A stretch of 64,000 bases of DNA from Leptobrachium leishanense (lineage: Eukaryota; Chordata; Amphibia; Anura; Megophryidae): contig CM019075.1 in NCBI GenBank assembly GCA_009667805.1, positions 16,980,376 through 17,044,375 of the forward strand, written 5' to 3'. Positions 32,753 to 46,659 of the stretch are shown one piece after another (the first letter of the stretch is position 1; each line of letters begins with the position of its first letter). The notes beneath the pieces are model-generated. The model was not told where the DNA came from. It was given only the letters and a program-made list of their open reading frames with translations, and made no database searches. Position numbers and translations under genes: made by a program.

Positions 32753-33305
32753 TACGTCACTTTATCATCGCGGTCCCACTTTGGTATTGAGTGACCACCT
32801 TGGAAGCAGCCCGGGAGCTCCGGGTGGTTTGTTTTATAAAGGCTTGACGGGACGCGATGTTTTATCTGGCAGTGGGTGAGATCAAATCCTAAACCCACTA
32901 CCCCTTTTTCTGTACGTATATTATGTCAGTAGATTTGTATATATATTAATAAACGGTATAATACTATCGAGTTTCCTTTTCCGAGATATATACTTTTTAA
33001 TGAAGATTCAAAGAAGTGGTCGTTCGTTCCAAAGTTTTGGAAGATTTTACTGAAAATCCTTTCTACAACAGGGACTGGATATCCACTGAACGAACTATAG
33101 AGAAATAGAACTTTCTTTCTCTCCTTGCTGTGCAGAACAGCATGCCTCCAAAATAGACCATATAAAAGTTTTTTTACTTTCTTTTAGCGCAACACCACCA
33201 ATTTTTTGTTTTTCATGTTATATGCTTTCTGAATTTGGTGGATATCAGGGTGGTGTTTTTTGCTGCTCATTGTTTTTGGGTGTTTCCACAGTATAAACCC
33301 TCTTT

Positions 33306-33320
33306 AGATGGTAAAGTATG
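33306..33320. repeat. 15-bp target duplication, right copy (element 3)
   Basis: AGATGGTAAAGTATG, identical to 32188-32202. It follows the asymmetric tail of the element. Confidence 0.75.
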
Positions 33321-34590
33321 CCTGAATAACTTGATATCTATTTTTCAAATTGCATAGTCCTTACTTTAGATGTCCATCACAAACTAAAGGAATATAAATG
33401 AATTATTTTGCTGTTTAAGCCTACTCAGACTAGTAATCAACCTTCCAATCCCCTGCAGAGGATTGCTAAGGAAGAAACTATTCCCGGCTGAATACTTAAG
33501 CCATTATTAGTGAAATTATTTATATTCCAAGAATACTGGTTGTGGACATCTAAAGATCAATTATATACCTATAGTGAGATACGCTGGGACAGTGAAATAG
33601 CTTTTATATGTCAAGTGCCGTCAGCCCCATTCGTAAAACTAGCATAACTCCTTCCATATCCATCTTGCAGCCCTTTCGATTGAATGCATGTACTGTAAGT
33701 CAATAAGAAGTGTTGGGTTAACGTATATTGAATGAAGTGCTGTGATTGATCTGTGGAAGAGATATTCTCCCTATCGAGTGTGTTATGTATCTCCCTGAAG
33801 GAAGTTGCATTTAGTGAATAGGCCCCCACAATAATAAATTGTGCTGCAGGTGATGCCCAGTAACTGAGTGTTTATTTTAGCCAGGTGGAGGATTGGTTTA
33901 TAATGGGAAAGGTTTAAGTGAATAGAATAGAGCCTGGTGTTTAAGAATTGAGGCGTGTATATCTGTGGTGCGGTCTATAAACCTAAAGTATTTGTCCATT
34001 AGGTTATTGCGTGTCGCAGTATCGCTACTAATCACGATCTATAATCACTTGTAAATTGTATCTTGGTAATCCGTTGATAACATGATTGTATGAAACTTGA
34101 CGTGTGAATAAATTTTGGTTTGAATTGTTTTACCGTTACGCAGTCTCATATCATCTTTATTGATTTTATTGTGTCTAAAAATATCTAGATAGCAGCAAAA
34201 GAACTCGGGATAACGCGCCATATATTTGTCAAGACGTATATTCATTGATTGGTTATTATCTTATTTTCTTAAGGGTAAAATACCAATTTATACCACTGGT
34301 ATTGGAGGCACTGTCAATAATATATATCTATCTACAATAAGAAAAATATAGGTCATAATTAATATATCCCTGACCTATTAAAGAAGTCAATAATCTCTAA
34401 CAATGGGTATAGAGTCAGTGTCATTTATTGTTCATGTGTACTAACAAAACCTTAGTATAGGGAAGATAGATTACTGAGATGGGTAGGTAGCACGTTATTT
34501 TTTTAGATTGCTTGTCAAGACCGGTATTGAAATACTGGTTTAGGATAAGGACTCCTAATTATCAAGGAAAGGATTTAGAATTTTTATTTA
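33321..34590. other. Intergenic, no feature recognised
   Basis: AT-rich sequence without a convincing gene, known repeat end or RNA motif. Confidence 0.5.
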
Positions 34591-34596
34591 TCAATG

Positions 34597-35036
34597 CAGC
34601 ATATGAATTCACACACTGCTGGGAAGCGCCTCTGCAGTATAATTAAAGCAGCATATGAATCTGCGCACTGCTGGGAAGCTCCTCTGCAGTAATAATGCAA
34701 CATGAATCCACACACTGCTGGGAAGCGCCTCTGCAGTAAAAATGCAACATGAATCCACACACTGCTGGGAAGCGCCTCTGCAGTTTAATTCATGCAACAT
34801 GAATCTGCGCACTGCTGGAAAGCGCCTCTGCAGTATAATTAATGCAGCATATGAATCTGCACACTGCTGGGAAGTGCCTCTGCAGTATAATTAATGAAAC
34901 ATGAATCTGCGCACTGCTGGGAAGCACCTCTGCAGTATAAATGCAACATGAATCTGCACACTGAGGGGAAGCGCCTCTGTAGTATAATTAATGCAACATG
35001 AATCCACACACTGCTGGGAAGCGCCTCTGCAGTATA
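34597..35036. repeat. 50-52-bp satellite, left block
   Basis: About nine monomers with the core CACTGCTGGGAAGCGCCTCT followed by GCAGTATAATTAATGCAACAT. Some lack TAT after CAACA, giving 50-bp units. It continues after the DIRS element at 41877; joining the two edges (GCAGTATAATT and AATGCAACAT) gives one uninterrupted consensus monomer. Confidence 0.9.
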
Positions 35037-35657
35037 ATTGTGGATTATTCCAGCCTTGGTGTTAGAATAATCTTAATTTTAATAAAGACAGGAGGCGAAT
35101 ATTTTGCATTCTCTTTTTACTAAATCACAGCAGCAAAGAGTTTTACATAGCAACAGTAAAAAATAATAAACAAATAGCATTCCCACAAGAGAGCAGTAAG
35201 TCCCTCCCACAGCCTCTTTTCTTGCGTGCGGGACAAGCAGGAATGTCCATGAAACAAAGTCTGGAACAACTGAAGATGAAGAAACCTAAGTGAACTTAAC
35301 GTCAACTGGCCGAACAGGAGGAACCGGAGTTCAACAGGCGAGTCGCAGACCAGCGGAGCAACGGAGTCCAATCAGGCTAAAGAGAAAACAGGATACTTGA
35401 AAGTACCATGCAATGGAAACATGTCAATCAGAAGGTAAGTAACTCACTAGCGAAGAGCTATCAAGAACACTATGAACAAGGTCGAGAAGACTAGCCCTAG
35501 ACTAGACTAACTAGAAATGCAAACATCCAATCCTACTAATGGAGGAAAAAACAATTAGATAAATGGACACAGTCGTAGTGTTTTTTCTTTTTTTTTATTC
35601 AGTAGAAAATGCGGTAAATGTAAAAAACCAGGGCATGGGCGGGAGGGAAAAATATTC

Positions 35658-35750
35658 ACCTCCTGTCTTTATTAAAATTAAGATTATTCTAACACCAAGG
35701 CTGGAATAATCCACAATTTTATATCAAGTCAGGCTTCATATTTTGCAGTT
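35658..35750. repeat. DIRS internal complementary region, copy 1
   Basis: CACCTCCTGTCTTTATTAAAATTAAG...AATCCACAATTTTATATCAAGTC: the first part complements the left terminus (35037-35098), the second the right terminus (41845-41876). In DIRS elements this region templates joining of the ends into a circle before recombinase integration. Confidence 0.8.
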
Positions 35751-36790
35751 TTAAAGCTGCACTAGAGCCCCAGATGCATGGGAACGAGGGCAAAAATAGA
35801 AGGTACGGAAAGTAACTGCCCTGAACCAATCAGCAGCCGCCAGTATATCGGACAGAGAACCCCCGGCGTCCGCAACAGAGGAAGCCACAGTGCCCGCAAG
35901 TGAGGAGCAACGCCCGCAAGGGAGAGTAGCCAGCAAACCCATCTAGAGAAGGTAGGTGAAGAGACAGGTTTGTAAGGGGTGACATAGGAGACCAAAAGTT
36001 AGCCAGTAGGAGAGGAGCGCAAGGGACGCAAATGAGAGAAGTGGAAACACAACGAGCAACACACAATAGGGGAATGGAAGCAAAGTAAGGATAGGAAACC
36101 TCCGGTGAATAAGTGTTTTAGTACACCTGGTAAGTGTGAAAACTACGCCCTCAGGGGAGAAAGCCACAGCGTGCGCATCGAAGGCCCTAATATCCGAGAC
36201 ACGTCGAAAGGACACCAAACCTAAAAGGACTGTTAGTTTAGCCGAGAGCTGACGGAGGGACAGCGAATCATTATCTGGCTGGCTACGCAGGAACTCGAGC
36301 ATCAGCACAACAGCCCAAAAATGAGCATACTTAGGGGCCGGCGGGCGAGCGAGCCAAATGCCTTGGAGGAGACGACACACGGAAGGGTCCCGACCCACAG
36401 GAACACCACCCAAGGGAGCGTGAGCTGCCGAAATGGCCGAGCGGGACAGATTAACCGTACGGTAGGATTTTCCGGTCGTGGAAAGGTCCGCTAAAAAATT
36501 AAGTATTAGAGGTAGAGGGGCTGTAGCGGGATCAGCCTGTTGTTGCACACACCAACTACACCAAGTTCTCCAGGTGAACGGTAGCTCTTGTGCCAGGAGC
36601 CCAGAATCCCCATAATCAGGAGCGAGCTGCATCCGGTAGCCTGGCAGCATGCAGGGTCCCTGGAAATCATCCACGCCACCAGGGGAAGGTTGCCCTCCAA
36701 AACCAACAGGTGTGGCCTGCCTTGAGGGTCCAGCAGAATTGAGTGGAAGGACGGTAGCAGAAGCGGGTGGAGACAAGAAAGTTCCAACGT
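35751..36790 (-). pseudogene. DIRS tyrosine recombinase, copy 1
   Basis: The recombinase integrates the circular cDNA. The frame from about 36500 shows the N-terminal SAM-like part (LSTTGKSYRTVNLSRSAISA) and the catalytic box I region (LLGLVSFRRVSDIRAFDAHA) with its arginine. The C-terminal part with SLSDILAAADWFRAVTFRTF, where the nucleophilic tyrosine normally follows, is in other frames ending at 35751. Frameshifts near 36130 and 36480-36600 break it. Confidence 0.7.
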
Positions 36791-36994
36791 CAGGAAACAA
36801 GGGCTGAGCGTGCCACAGGGGTGAGATTAGGAGAATCTGAATCCTCCGTCTGCGGACTTCCTGGATCGTGCGCGTGATCATCGGGAATGGTGGAAAAGCG
36901 TAGGCTCCCGACGGTGGCCATGGTTGGAGGAAAGCGTCCACTGCTGTCGCCTGCGGGTCTGGAAGCCAGCTGAAGTAGGCCTGCGTCTGACGGT

Positions 36995-38350
36995 TCAAGC
37001 GGGAAGCGAACAGATCGAGATGAAAAAGACCCGCTCAGCATCGACAAGTGTTGGAACGTCGCATCGTCCAATTTCCAGTCGCTGGAGTCTCTCGTATCTT
37101 GAAACCCAATCCACCACATAGTTTGATGAACCGGGCAGATATTTCGCTGTGAGGGAGATGTTCCATTTCAGGCAGTAGTTGAAAAGGAAGAGCGTAAGGT
37201 CCAACAGGAGCTTGGAACGGGAGCCCCCTAGCTGGTGGACATATTGGACCGTGGAGATGTCCATTTGGAGGAGTAGAGAGCAGTCCCTGAGGTCTTGGGT
37301 AAAACTGCGGACAGCAAAGGAGCCGGCCATGAGCTCCAAGTAGTTGATGTGAAGGTGCTGTTCCTAGGGCATCCATGCACCTCCTGTGGACATGGACCCG
37401 CAGGTCGCTCCCCAGCCCGATTGGCTGCCGTCCGATTCCAGTACGACGTACGCCCATTCCATGCTTCCATGTGTCGCAGCCACCATAGGAGCTCCACTCG
37501 AACCTCCGGGGTGATTGAGGCAGAGGTATGTAGTCTTCAGACGTTGCATCTCCCGATAGTGCAATGGGTCCAGGAAAATGGCTTGGATGGAGTAAGAGTA
37601 GGCCCACAACTCTCGCCAGATCTCAGAGGCAGAGGGTGTCCGTCAGGACGCCTCGTAGGGTCTTCTTGATGGTTCAAAGCTTTTGCGAAGGGAGACGTAG
37701 TTGGCAAGAAGTGGAGTCTATTTCGAATCCCAGGAAGGTGACCTTTTGGGCTGGATGAAGTGCCGACTTGTCCACGTTGATGAACCCGAGGTCTTGCAGG
37801 AGTGTAACCACTAAGGCCGTGTGACGGGAAGACTGGACGGGATCCTGAGCCAGTATTAGTATCTCGTCCAGATAGATGATGGTCCTGATGCCTTGAGCGC
37901 GTATGAAGGCCATAACCGGTTTGAGGAGCTTTGTGAAGCACCATGGCGCGGAGCTGAGGCAGAACGGTAGGCAGGTGAACTGCCAGAGGTCGTGGTGCCA
38001 GTAAAATTGCAGGATTGACCGAGACCATAAGGTACGTGTCTGTGAGGTCCAGTCTTGTGAACCAGTCGCTGTCTCAGAGGAGGTCCCTAAGCAGGTGTAT
38101 TCCCTCCATCTTGAAGTGGCGATAGGACACGAAGGCATTGAGGGCTTTCAAATTTATGACCGGACGGAGATTCCCAGACTTTTTGTGTACTAGGAACACA
38201 TGGCTTATGAAGCGTGGGTGGTCTAGTGCGGGGAGGATGGCCCCTTTTAACTGCAGGGAACGAAGCTCCCTGTCTATCAGTGACTCGGGCCGAGGGCTGC
38301 TGAAGCCGCGACCGATGGGAACCGAGGATTGAGCTTGGTCTATATTGCAC
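36995..38350 (-). pseudogene. DIRS reverse transcriptase and RNase H, copy 1
   Basis: RT pieces: FISHVFLVHKKSGNLRPVIN-type fingers near 38200, PFCLSSAPWCFTKLLKPV (37960) and the active site IYLDEILILAQ near 37870. The second catalytic aspartate of YxDD is glutamate. RNase H follows from about 37450 with SDGSQSGWGAT (in another frame: SDLRVHV), NCLELMAGSFAVRSF, LLQMDISTVQYV and NYVVDWVSR, holding the D-E-D-D set in pieces. Several frameshifts (37610, 37540, 37360, 38100) separate the parts. Confidence 0.75.
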
Positions 38351-38399
38351 GTCCGTGCTCTGATTGGTGGGGAGGCGAGGTCAATAGGAGTTGTTGTAT

Positions 38400-39280
38400 T
38401 GGCTGGCGACCCGACCTCTTTGTGCGCCAGCCCAGGAGGAAAAACGAGTCTGTGGGTGGAAGACTCTTTTCATATTATACTGGACCTTCTGCAGGTTCGT
38501 ATAGACCTTAACCTTACAGTTAGCCCTTTTAAGAAGAGATCCCCAAACAGCAACCCCTTAGCTGCAGGACCCAACTCCTTGGTGCACATACTGGTAAGTT
38601 TTGCATCAAAACGAAAAAACACCGCCTTGCGGCGTTCGGAAGAGATGCCAACATTGGCGTTACCTAAAAGGCAGAGAGCACGCTGTGCCCATTCTCGGAC
38701 AATCGCGGGGGTCTAGCGGAGTATTGTTAGTTAATGCTTTGTCCGCCATGACGAAAATAACGGAATGGGGGCCAAAAACGTCTAGCAGTTTGTCCTGAGC
38801 GACGCGGAGGCCCTGTTACAGACCACGACGAGGATCCCTGCCAGCCTTACCCATGAAGGTGACGAAATCCTCGAATTCCGGGGTAAGAGACCTTGTCTGG
38901 CAAGGTCAGGCGGGGGCATTTTGCGCAAACGTGCCCTGTCTGCTTTTTCTAAGGGACAGCGTAGCCAAAAGCACAGGAGCTCGGCTACGTGGTCGGGTGG
39001 GAGCTAGGCCGAAGACCTGGGGTGGGTAGTAGTGCGCGGGTCGAAAGGGTACTCCGAGCATCGAGTATCTACAATGGGGTATCCGAGGACACCAGGGAGC
39101 GTGGCGGTACTGGCGCGGCAGAGAGAGGCACAATGGCCATGGCATCAGAACGGGGCTCACCCGTTGAGCTAGGAGTAGCCGATGGGTCACCGGCGGTCTC
39201 TGCTTTTTCCTCCTCCGGGTAATCAGCCCGGTAATCCTCCAGGTCGCAAATATCGTCCCCTTCATGGTGGGCAGACATGC
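38400..39280 (-). pseudogene. DIRS gag-like ORF, copy 1 (5' end lost)
   Basis: Frames include MSAHHEGDDICDLEDYRADY near 39278 and the region corresponding to 56066-56498 of copy 2. Compared with copy 2, about 120 bp containing the N-terminal start are missing at 39445, replaced by an (AT)n/(ATAG)n tract that leads into the Tc1 copy. It is not functional. Confidence 0.55.
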
Positions 39281-39445
39281 GAGAGGATTTTTTAGCAGGC
39301 CCTTGCCTGCGGAGTCAGACTGGCCCTTCCAGGGTCTTTTGCGTGACGGTGCGGCAGCTTCGGACTGAGTCCACAGGTTGAGCCGGGGACTGGGCCTGAG
39401 AAAGCACCGGAGGATCCGGCTGTGGAGGTAAAGCTGCCAGGGATA

Positions 39446-39483
39446 GATATAGATATATATAGATATATATATATATATATATA
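39446..39483. repeat. ATAG/AT microsatellite at the DIRS-Tc1 junction
   Basis: GATAGATATAGATATATATAGATATATATATATATAT marks where copy 1 of the DIRS element diverges from copy 2. It gave the TA target for the Tc1 insertion. Confidence 0.75.
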
Positions 39484-41082
<1,599 letters not shown>

Positions 41083-41876
41083 TATATATCTATCCGCGAA
41101 AGTAGCGCAATATATTGCTGTGTTATCGGGGCTCACCCGATGTGTTGCGAGTTGGTAATAAAATGTCGCTTGGTATATGCGTATGTATCGGGGCTCACCC
41201 GAGTTAACCGCGGGGTCCTGCAGGGAAGCGGAGGCTGTTTATTTCTCAGGGCGCGTGAAGTGTGCTGCCGCCTGTCAGCTCCGAATGGCGGCAAACGCAT
41301 ATGTAAAACCCCCCAAAATGGCCACCAGGGTGCACAAGTGCAGTAAAAACACCACGCTCTGAGGAGAAAGGACCGCACGCGCGGTTAAAACTGGGAAAGC
41401 CGCACAACGGGTAATTAAGTGCAGAAATATACGCGAAAAACATGGCAAAACATCGCCAATAGTCACCCAATGGTCAGGTGTAAAACGCTCGTCCCGTCGG
41501 GAGACCACAAGCAGATGGCAAAGCGCAACCTGCAGGCGGGAGAGTGCGCGCACAGCAGGGACGAACCTATGGAGGAAAACAGATTAAATCCACAGTAATA
41601 CAGTAGAAAAACCATATAATAAAATTACAGAAAGATCAATCGAAAATACAGTAAAATACAGTTAAACTAGGCCTGACAACCAGGAGCTGGTTCAAAAACG
41701 TCTCACCTGGTCGTCAGCAGCAAAGAGAAGAGGCTGTGGGAGGGACATACTGCTCTCTTGTGGGAATTCTATTTGTTTATTGGTTATTACTGTTGCTATG
41801 TAAAACTCTTTGCTGCTGTGATTTAGTAAAGAGAAGAGAATGCAAAATATGAAGCCTCCTGACTTGATATAAAATT
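41083..41876. other. DIRS copy 1 5' region and right terminus
   Basis: This is non-coding DIRS sequence. ATCGGGGCTCACCCGA occurs twice (near 41127 and 41188). The last 140 bp pair with the left terminal region. No gene was recognised. Confidence 0.5.
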
Positions 41877-42696
41877 AATGCAACATATGAATCTGTGCAC
41901 TGCTGGGAAGCACCTCTGCAGTATAGTTAATGCAGCATATGAATCCGCGCACTGCTGGGAAGCGCCTCTGTAGTAGAATTAATGCAACATATGAATCCGC
42001 GCACTGCTGGGAAGCGCCTCTGCAGTATAGTTAATGCAGCATATGAATCTGCGCACTGCTGGGAAGCGCCTCTGCAGTATAATTAATGCAACATATGAAT
42101 CCGCACACTGCTGGGAAGCGCCTCTGCAGTATAGTTAATGCAGCATATGAATCCACACACTGCTGGGAAGCGCCTCTGTAGTAGAATTAATGCAACATAT
42201 GAATCTGCGCACTGCTGGGAAGCGCCTCTGCAGTATAATTAATGCAACATATGAATCCGCACACTGCTGGGAAGCGCCTCTGCAGTATAATTAATGCAAC
42301 ATATGAATCCACACACTGCTGGGAAGCGCCTCTGCAGTATAATTAATGCAACATATGAATCCGCACACTGCTGGGAAGCGCCTCTGCAGTATAATTAATG
42401 CAACATATGAATCCGCACACTGCTGAGAAGCGCCTCTGCAGTATAATTAATGAAACATGAATCCGCACACTGCTGGGAAGCGCCTCCTGCAGTATAATTA
42501 ATGAAACATGAATCCGCACACTGCTGGGAAGCGCCTCCTGCAGTATAATGCAACATGAATCCGCACACTGCTGGGAAGCGCCTCTGTAGTAGAATTAATG
42601 CAACATATGAATCCGCGCACTGCTGGGAAGCGCCTCTGCAGTATAATTAATGCAGCATATGAATCCGCGCACTGTTGGGAAGCGCCTCTGCAGTAT
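41877..42696. repeat. 50-52-bp satellite, middle block
   Basis: About 16 monomers with the same core as 34597-35036. The block ends GCAGTAT at 42696, where the retroviral LTR begins. Confidence 0.9.
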
Positions 42697-43369
42697 TGAA
42701 GTGGAAATAGGCTGGAAGACGGCCGCCATTGTACACAGGCGGCCATCTTGTTCAGAATATTGGTTCACTTGTATATAACTAGGCAGGTTTGTAGCTGAGA
42801 CTAGAATGAGGTATACGTAGAAATTTAGGAATGCGTTTAGATTAGCAGAAGAGCAATTAAAGCCTTATGAAAGATCTTTGCTGTTTCTGGAAGCGGAGGA
42901 GAAAAGCGCCAAGGTCGTTGGGGCCGTGGAAAGACGAAGGAGGATAGAAGACCGGGCCCCAGGCCACCTGAATAAACATAGCCGATAGGGAGGGAGGCAC
43001 TGCCCGGAGAAAGACAGCACAAACAAATCACAGACTGTCAAACTAACGAGAAGTGTATCAATTTATAGTTATATGTGGAATGTTCTTTGTGTTCGAATTA
43101 ATGATGGGAGGTATTAACCCACGTGGGGAAGAATAGAGTGTCATAGGGAGGTGGGCTAATGGGGATGTACCTAATTATGTATTTGGGGCATAAAACCTCA
43201 TGTCTCTGTGTAATCGGGGCTCACTCTAAGCGATTCAATCCTGTGTGAGCACTTGTGTGACGACACAATAAAGATCTTGCCTTTCCTGAAGAGACTCGTG
43301 TTTGGACAATCCTTGCTTGTGTCTGGTCCGGCGCCGTTAATGAAGTGAACCTGATTGACTCCGGTAACA
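42697..43369 (+). repeat. 5' LTR of the endogenous retrovirus
   Basis: 673 bp, TGAAGTGG...GGTAACA. It contains a TATA-like GCATAAAACC near 43188, an AATAAA signal at about 43267 and a CACGTG at 43121. It matches the 3' LTR (50382-51052) except for about eight short indels and very few substitutions. GTAT (42693-42696 and 51053-51056) is the 4-bp target duplication. Confidence 0.93.
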
Positions 43370-43374
43370 TTTTC

Positions 43375-43392
43375 TGGGGGCTCGTCCGGGAT
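43375..43392 (+). other. tRNA-Pro primer-binding site
   Basis: TGGGGGCTCGTCCGGGAT, 5 nt after the 5' LTR, is the 18-nt complement of the tRNA-Pro 3' end used by many class I retroviruses. Confidence 0.93.
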
Positions 43393-44498
43393 AACGGGCC
43401 TTTGCCAAGACACAGGCAACGGCTGCTGAACACAGTGCGGCGATATTGACTGCAGCAGTGCCAGAATCCCGATGGTTGGGGGCGGCCTTTGAAGGTGAGC
43501 TGACATCTGCAGGCGCCAAGCAGGATTTCCTGTACAGTGGACCTCATCTCGTCCCAAACAGACCCCCCCCACCCGAAGCTGGGACACCAACGAGTCTGAG
43601 GAAACAGCAAGCAGCGCCGGCGATAGTAACGTGTCTTCTATGTTTTGTATGTCTAAAGGAAAATACCGGTATCTAAGGGAAACGTCCGAGCTGAGATAGA
43701 CGGATAAGAGGATGCGATGGCCACCATCCTATTGGCATATCTTTCCCGCCGCTGGTAGCGCTGACATTGCTAAGGAGCCAGAGTGGCTAGCGGGCGTCTG
43801 GATTCGGGGGAATTGAATGCCAATCAAAGGGTAGTTCTGTATGAGAGGGAGAAGGTAGCTGCGTGGAGTTGCAGGAGTCATTTTAGTTCAGTGTTTGTAA
43901 ATAGAGCTTCGCCACGTGGGTAAAAGGGAAAGGAGGAGGGATTTTTCTGTGACTGGGCTAAGAGCCTAAGTCAGTGCCTAGTGTGTACGTCGTATAGTGA
44001 CAAGGGCTTATAGTGAAGCCAACGATAGCTGCAGAGATAGTGGTGCTGAGTGGGTAGATTATCCATAAGGCAGATTGGAATTGCAGGCGGAAGTATAGAC
44101 AAAGAACGGGGTGCACATAGCCACAAGCAGTCAAGAGTTAGAGTTCAAATTACGGGGTATAAGGAGCCACAAAGGAGGGAGTAAATCCTCGGCTAATAGA
44201 AAGAGTTGAAGTGATATATGTTCTGTATTGTGTTGAAAGTATCTGATACGGTATGTGCTGTGAATGAACTGACTCGAGTGTTGTGAGTGAACGTGCGCCT
44301 ACTCGCTCCACGAGGAAGCAAACTTGAAAGTGGACCCTGGAACGTACGGTTTCGGCTCAGGCGACTGCAGTCGGCTACTGAAGGGGGAAGCGCCTCAGAC
44401 ACGAAAGGACTGTTGATTGAAGTATCAGACTGTAAATTCTAAACTGTTATTGAAATAATATATCTGTATTGCAAAAAGTATTGTTTTCAGGAGTGACA
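43393..44498 (+). other. ERV untranslated leader
   Basis: About 1.1 kb of non-coding sequence between the primer site and the gag start, longer than in simple retroviruses. It would contain splice donor and packaging signals, but none can be assigned with confidence. Confidence 0.5.
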
Positions 44499-44770
44499 AT
44501 GGGTAACGGGTCATCTAAGCCCAAGAAGGTAAAGGAGGGTGAGATGCCCCTAGAATATATGGTATGGAATTAACAAAAGAGAAATTAAAAGTAATGTGTA
44601 CGGTAGTATGGCCGATGTTAGTCTCAGGATGGCCAGAACAGGGGTCAATGGACCCGGAGTTGGTACAGAAGGTACACTCCCAAGTCACAGAGCATAACCG
44701 TATATATAGATATATGGAGATATTGCATAAAAATAAGAGTCATTTTTATAATGATAGCGGGGTAAAGTAA
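44499..44770 (+). pseudogene. ERV gag remnant (matrix N-terminus)
   Basis: ATG at 44499 opens MGNGSSKPKK, a glycine-2 myristoylation-type start followed by basic residues, as expected for retroviral matrix. It stops after 24 codons; a second frame (44564-44770) continues with a matrix-like helical segment (CTVVWPMLVSGWPEQGSMDP). No capsid, major homology region or zinc knuckle follows. Confidence 0.7.
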
Positions 44771-45660
44771 GAAGCAGGATCCCCAAAATAAGAGAGAGGG
44801 GACAGAGAGGTCCCACCAGGAAAGATCGAGATGCCCGATGGGAGCATATATAATAATTAATCTATTAAACTGTTCAATTAAAAGTAAAATAGAGAAGAAT
44901 AATTTATAAGTTAGAGTGTGGAATGTCTCTGTGCTGGTCCCTCTCCCTCCCTCCTTTCTGACACACTGTTTGCACGGAGGGGGGAAGAGAGGGGAGTCAG
45001 TTTTCTTTTTGTTTTTTTTTGTTTTTTTTTTTTTTCTCCTCGCTCTCTGATAAGCGGTGGAGGAGAGGAAAAGAAAAATAACCCTTTATATACTTGTGCA
45101 GTGAGTTGAGAGTGGAGAAAAATAAAGAAAGAAAAATTACTGTGTTTTAGCTAATTTTAATATATGTCACAATAGAATATTTGTCTGTAGAAAATTTATA
45201 TTAAAAGAAAGAATAATTCGAGAAATAATTAAAGTAGTTTTTCCTTTACTGGTTTTAAAAGGTATGTTTGTGTTTGATTTTTGAAGGAATGGTTATTTTA
45301 TTGTTATGAGATTGTTTTAGATAATTACTGATGAGATGTGTGGAGTGGTTTTATGACAGTGGAATGATTATTTTTATGTTTATTTATTTATTTTCCGATG
45401 TGGTATTAAGAGTCTGTTTTGGTTACGGGAAAAGATTTCTGAGGATATTGTTTATACAATGTGTATATATGTATATGCCCGAATGTCCCATCCAGCTCCT
45501 GGGTGGATATTTTTTTACAAATTGCAAGCCCAATTATGTTTTTTTTTTTTTTTTTTTTCTCCGGGGTCACGCTCAATTAGATCTGCCCGATAGTAGGTGC
45601 TCTACTCGACAGCATATTCCAGCCAGTCCGCACAATCCACAATCTGTGAAATCGCAGTAG
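44771..45660. other. ERV region with gag/pro deleted or replaced
   Basis: AT- and T-rich sequence with poly(T) runs (45001-45035, 45540-45558), no recognisable capsid, nucleocapsid or protease. It occupies the position where the rest of gag and the protease should be. Confidence 0.55.
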
Positions 45661-46659
45661 TTATGTCAAGGGAAGAAGAATGGCGCACGGCACCTACTCT
45701 GTCTGCCGCGCCTGATCCGCACGCACTACTCCTTGGAATTCCTGAGGTGGGGGCGGAGGAAACCCGCCCAGATGAGTTGAATCACAGCCCGGCGCAACAC
45801 CGGTGGCTCTAAAATGATATTATATCCACAAAAAGCCAAGCAGAATATACAAATATATTTACAGAAATTTAAAGATAACGGCATATTAAAATTCTGTGTG
45901 TCACCATGGAACACACCTCTATTGCCAGTACTGAAAGAGGGCACACAAGAGTATCGCCCTGTCCAAGATTTACGAGCTGTCAACGAGGCCACAGTAACAC
46001 TACACCCTGTGGTTCTAATCCATACAATTTACTGGCTTCCCCCACAGAAAAAAGACTGTTTATCTGCCACAAAAGCTTTGCTACATCTACTAAGCAAGCA
46101 GGTTACAGAGTTTCTAAAAAGAAAAAACACAATATGAAAACGCAGTGTAAAATATCTGGGCTTCCAGTTAACGGGTACCAAACGTGCACTGGGGGGGGGC
46201 AGGGAGAAAAGAAGCGGTGTGCCACATACCCCAACCAAAGACCAGGAGACAAATCCGTGAGTCCAGACCTTTGGCTCATGGCTGAGGCCTGTGGCCTACC
46301 TCTCCAAGCAACTCGACCCTGTGGCCTGCGGCCTACCCCCATGCCTGAAAGCAGTGGCTGCCACCGCAATGCTAATAGCAGAAGCAGACAAACTGACCCT
46401 TGGACAAGTTCTTCATGTCAAGGTGCCCCATGCTGTCAAGGCTCTGCTGGATGTCAAAGGAGGTTACTGGTTCAGCAACAGCCGGATGACGAAGTACCAA
46501 GCCATGATGTGTGAAAATCCACGGGTTCATTTGGACCTCATCGCTACCTTAAACCCTGCTACTTTACTGCCTGACTGTGAAGAGGATCCAAATCATGAAT
46601 GCCTCCAAGTCATGGAAGAAGTGTTCAGTAGCAGGCCAGATTTGAAAGACGTACCCTAG
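45661..46659 (+). pseudogene. ERV reverse transcriptase remnant, palm missing
   Basis: The N-terminal fingers are visible in 45814-46030 (KFKDNGILKFCVSPWNTPLL and YRPVQDLRAVNEAT). The sequence then jumps to a thumb-side GYRVSKKK-type piece near 46100. The central palm, including the YxDD catalytic motif, is absent. The connection domain continues in frame 46291-46659 (AVAATAMLIAEADKLTLGQV, SRMTKYQAMM, LNPATLLP) and ends at a stop at 46657-46659. It is enzymatically dead. Confidence 0.8.

Larger units (their letters stand above)
32203..33305. mobile_element. Hammerhead-bearing inverted-repeat element 3
   Basis: Two arms of about 505 bp are nearly perfect reverse complements about a centre at 32708 (AGAGCATCGATGCTCT). 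A one-sided tail (33217-33305) follows the right arm. The whole is framed by a 15-bp direct repeat. Each arm has a hammerhead motif next to the centre (32664-32706 minus, 32710-32752 plus). It is non-coding. The duplicated target and unequal ends argue for insertion by reverse transcription rather than by a cut-and-paste transposase. A Penelope-like element is the leading candidate because that group is known to carry hammerheads and inverted LTR-like copies. Confidence 0.7.

Noticed and set aside
30060..34590. Several short open frames
   Set aside because: Under 140 codons, low-complexity or antisense in the inverted-repeat element, no recognisable domain.
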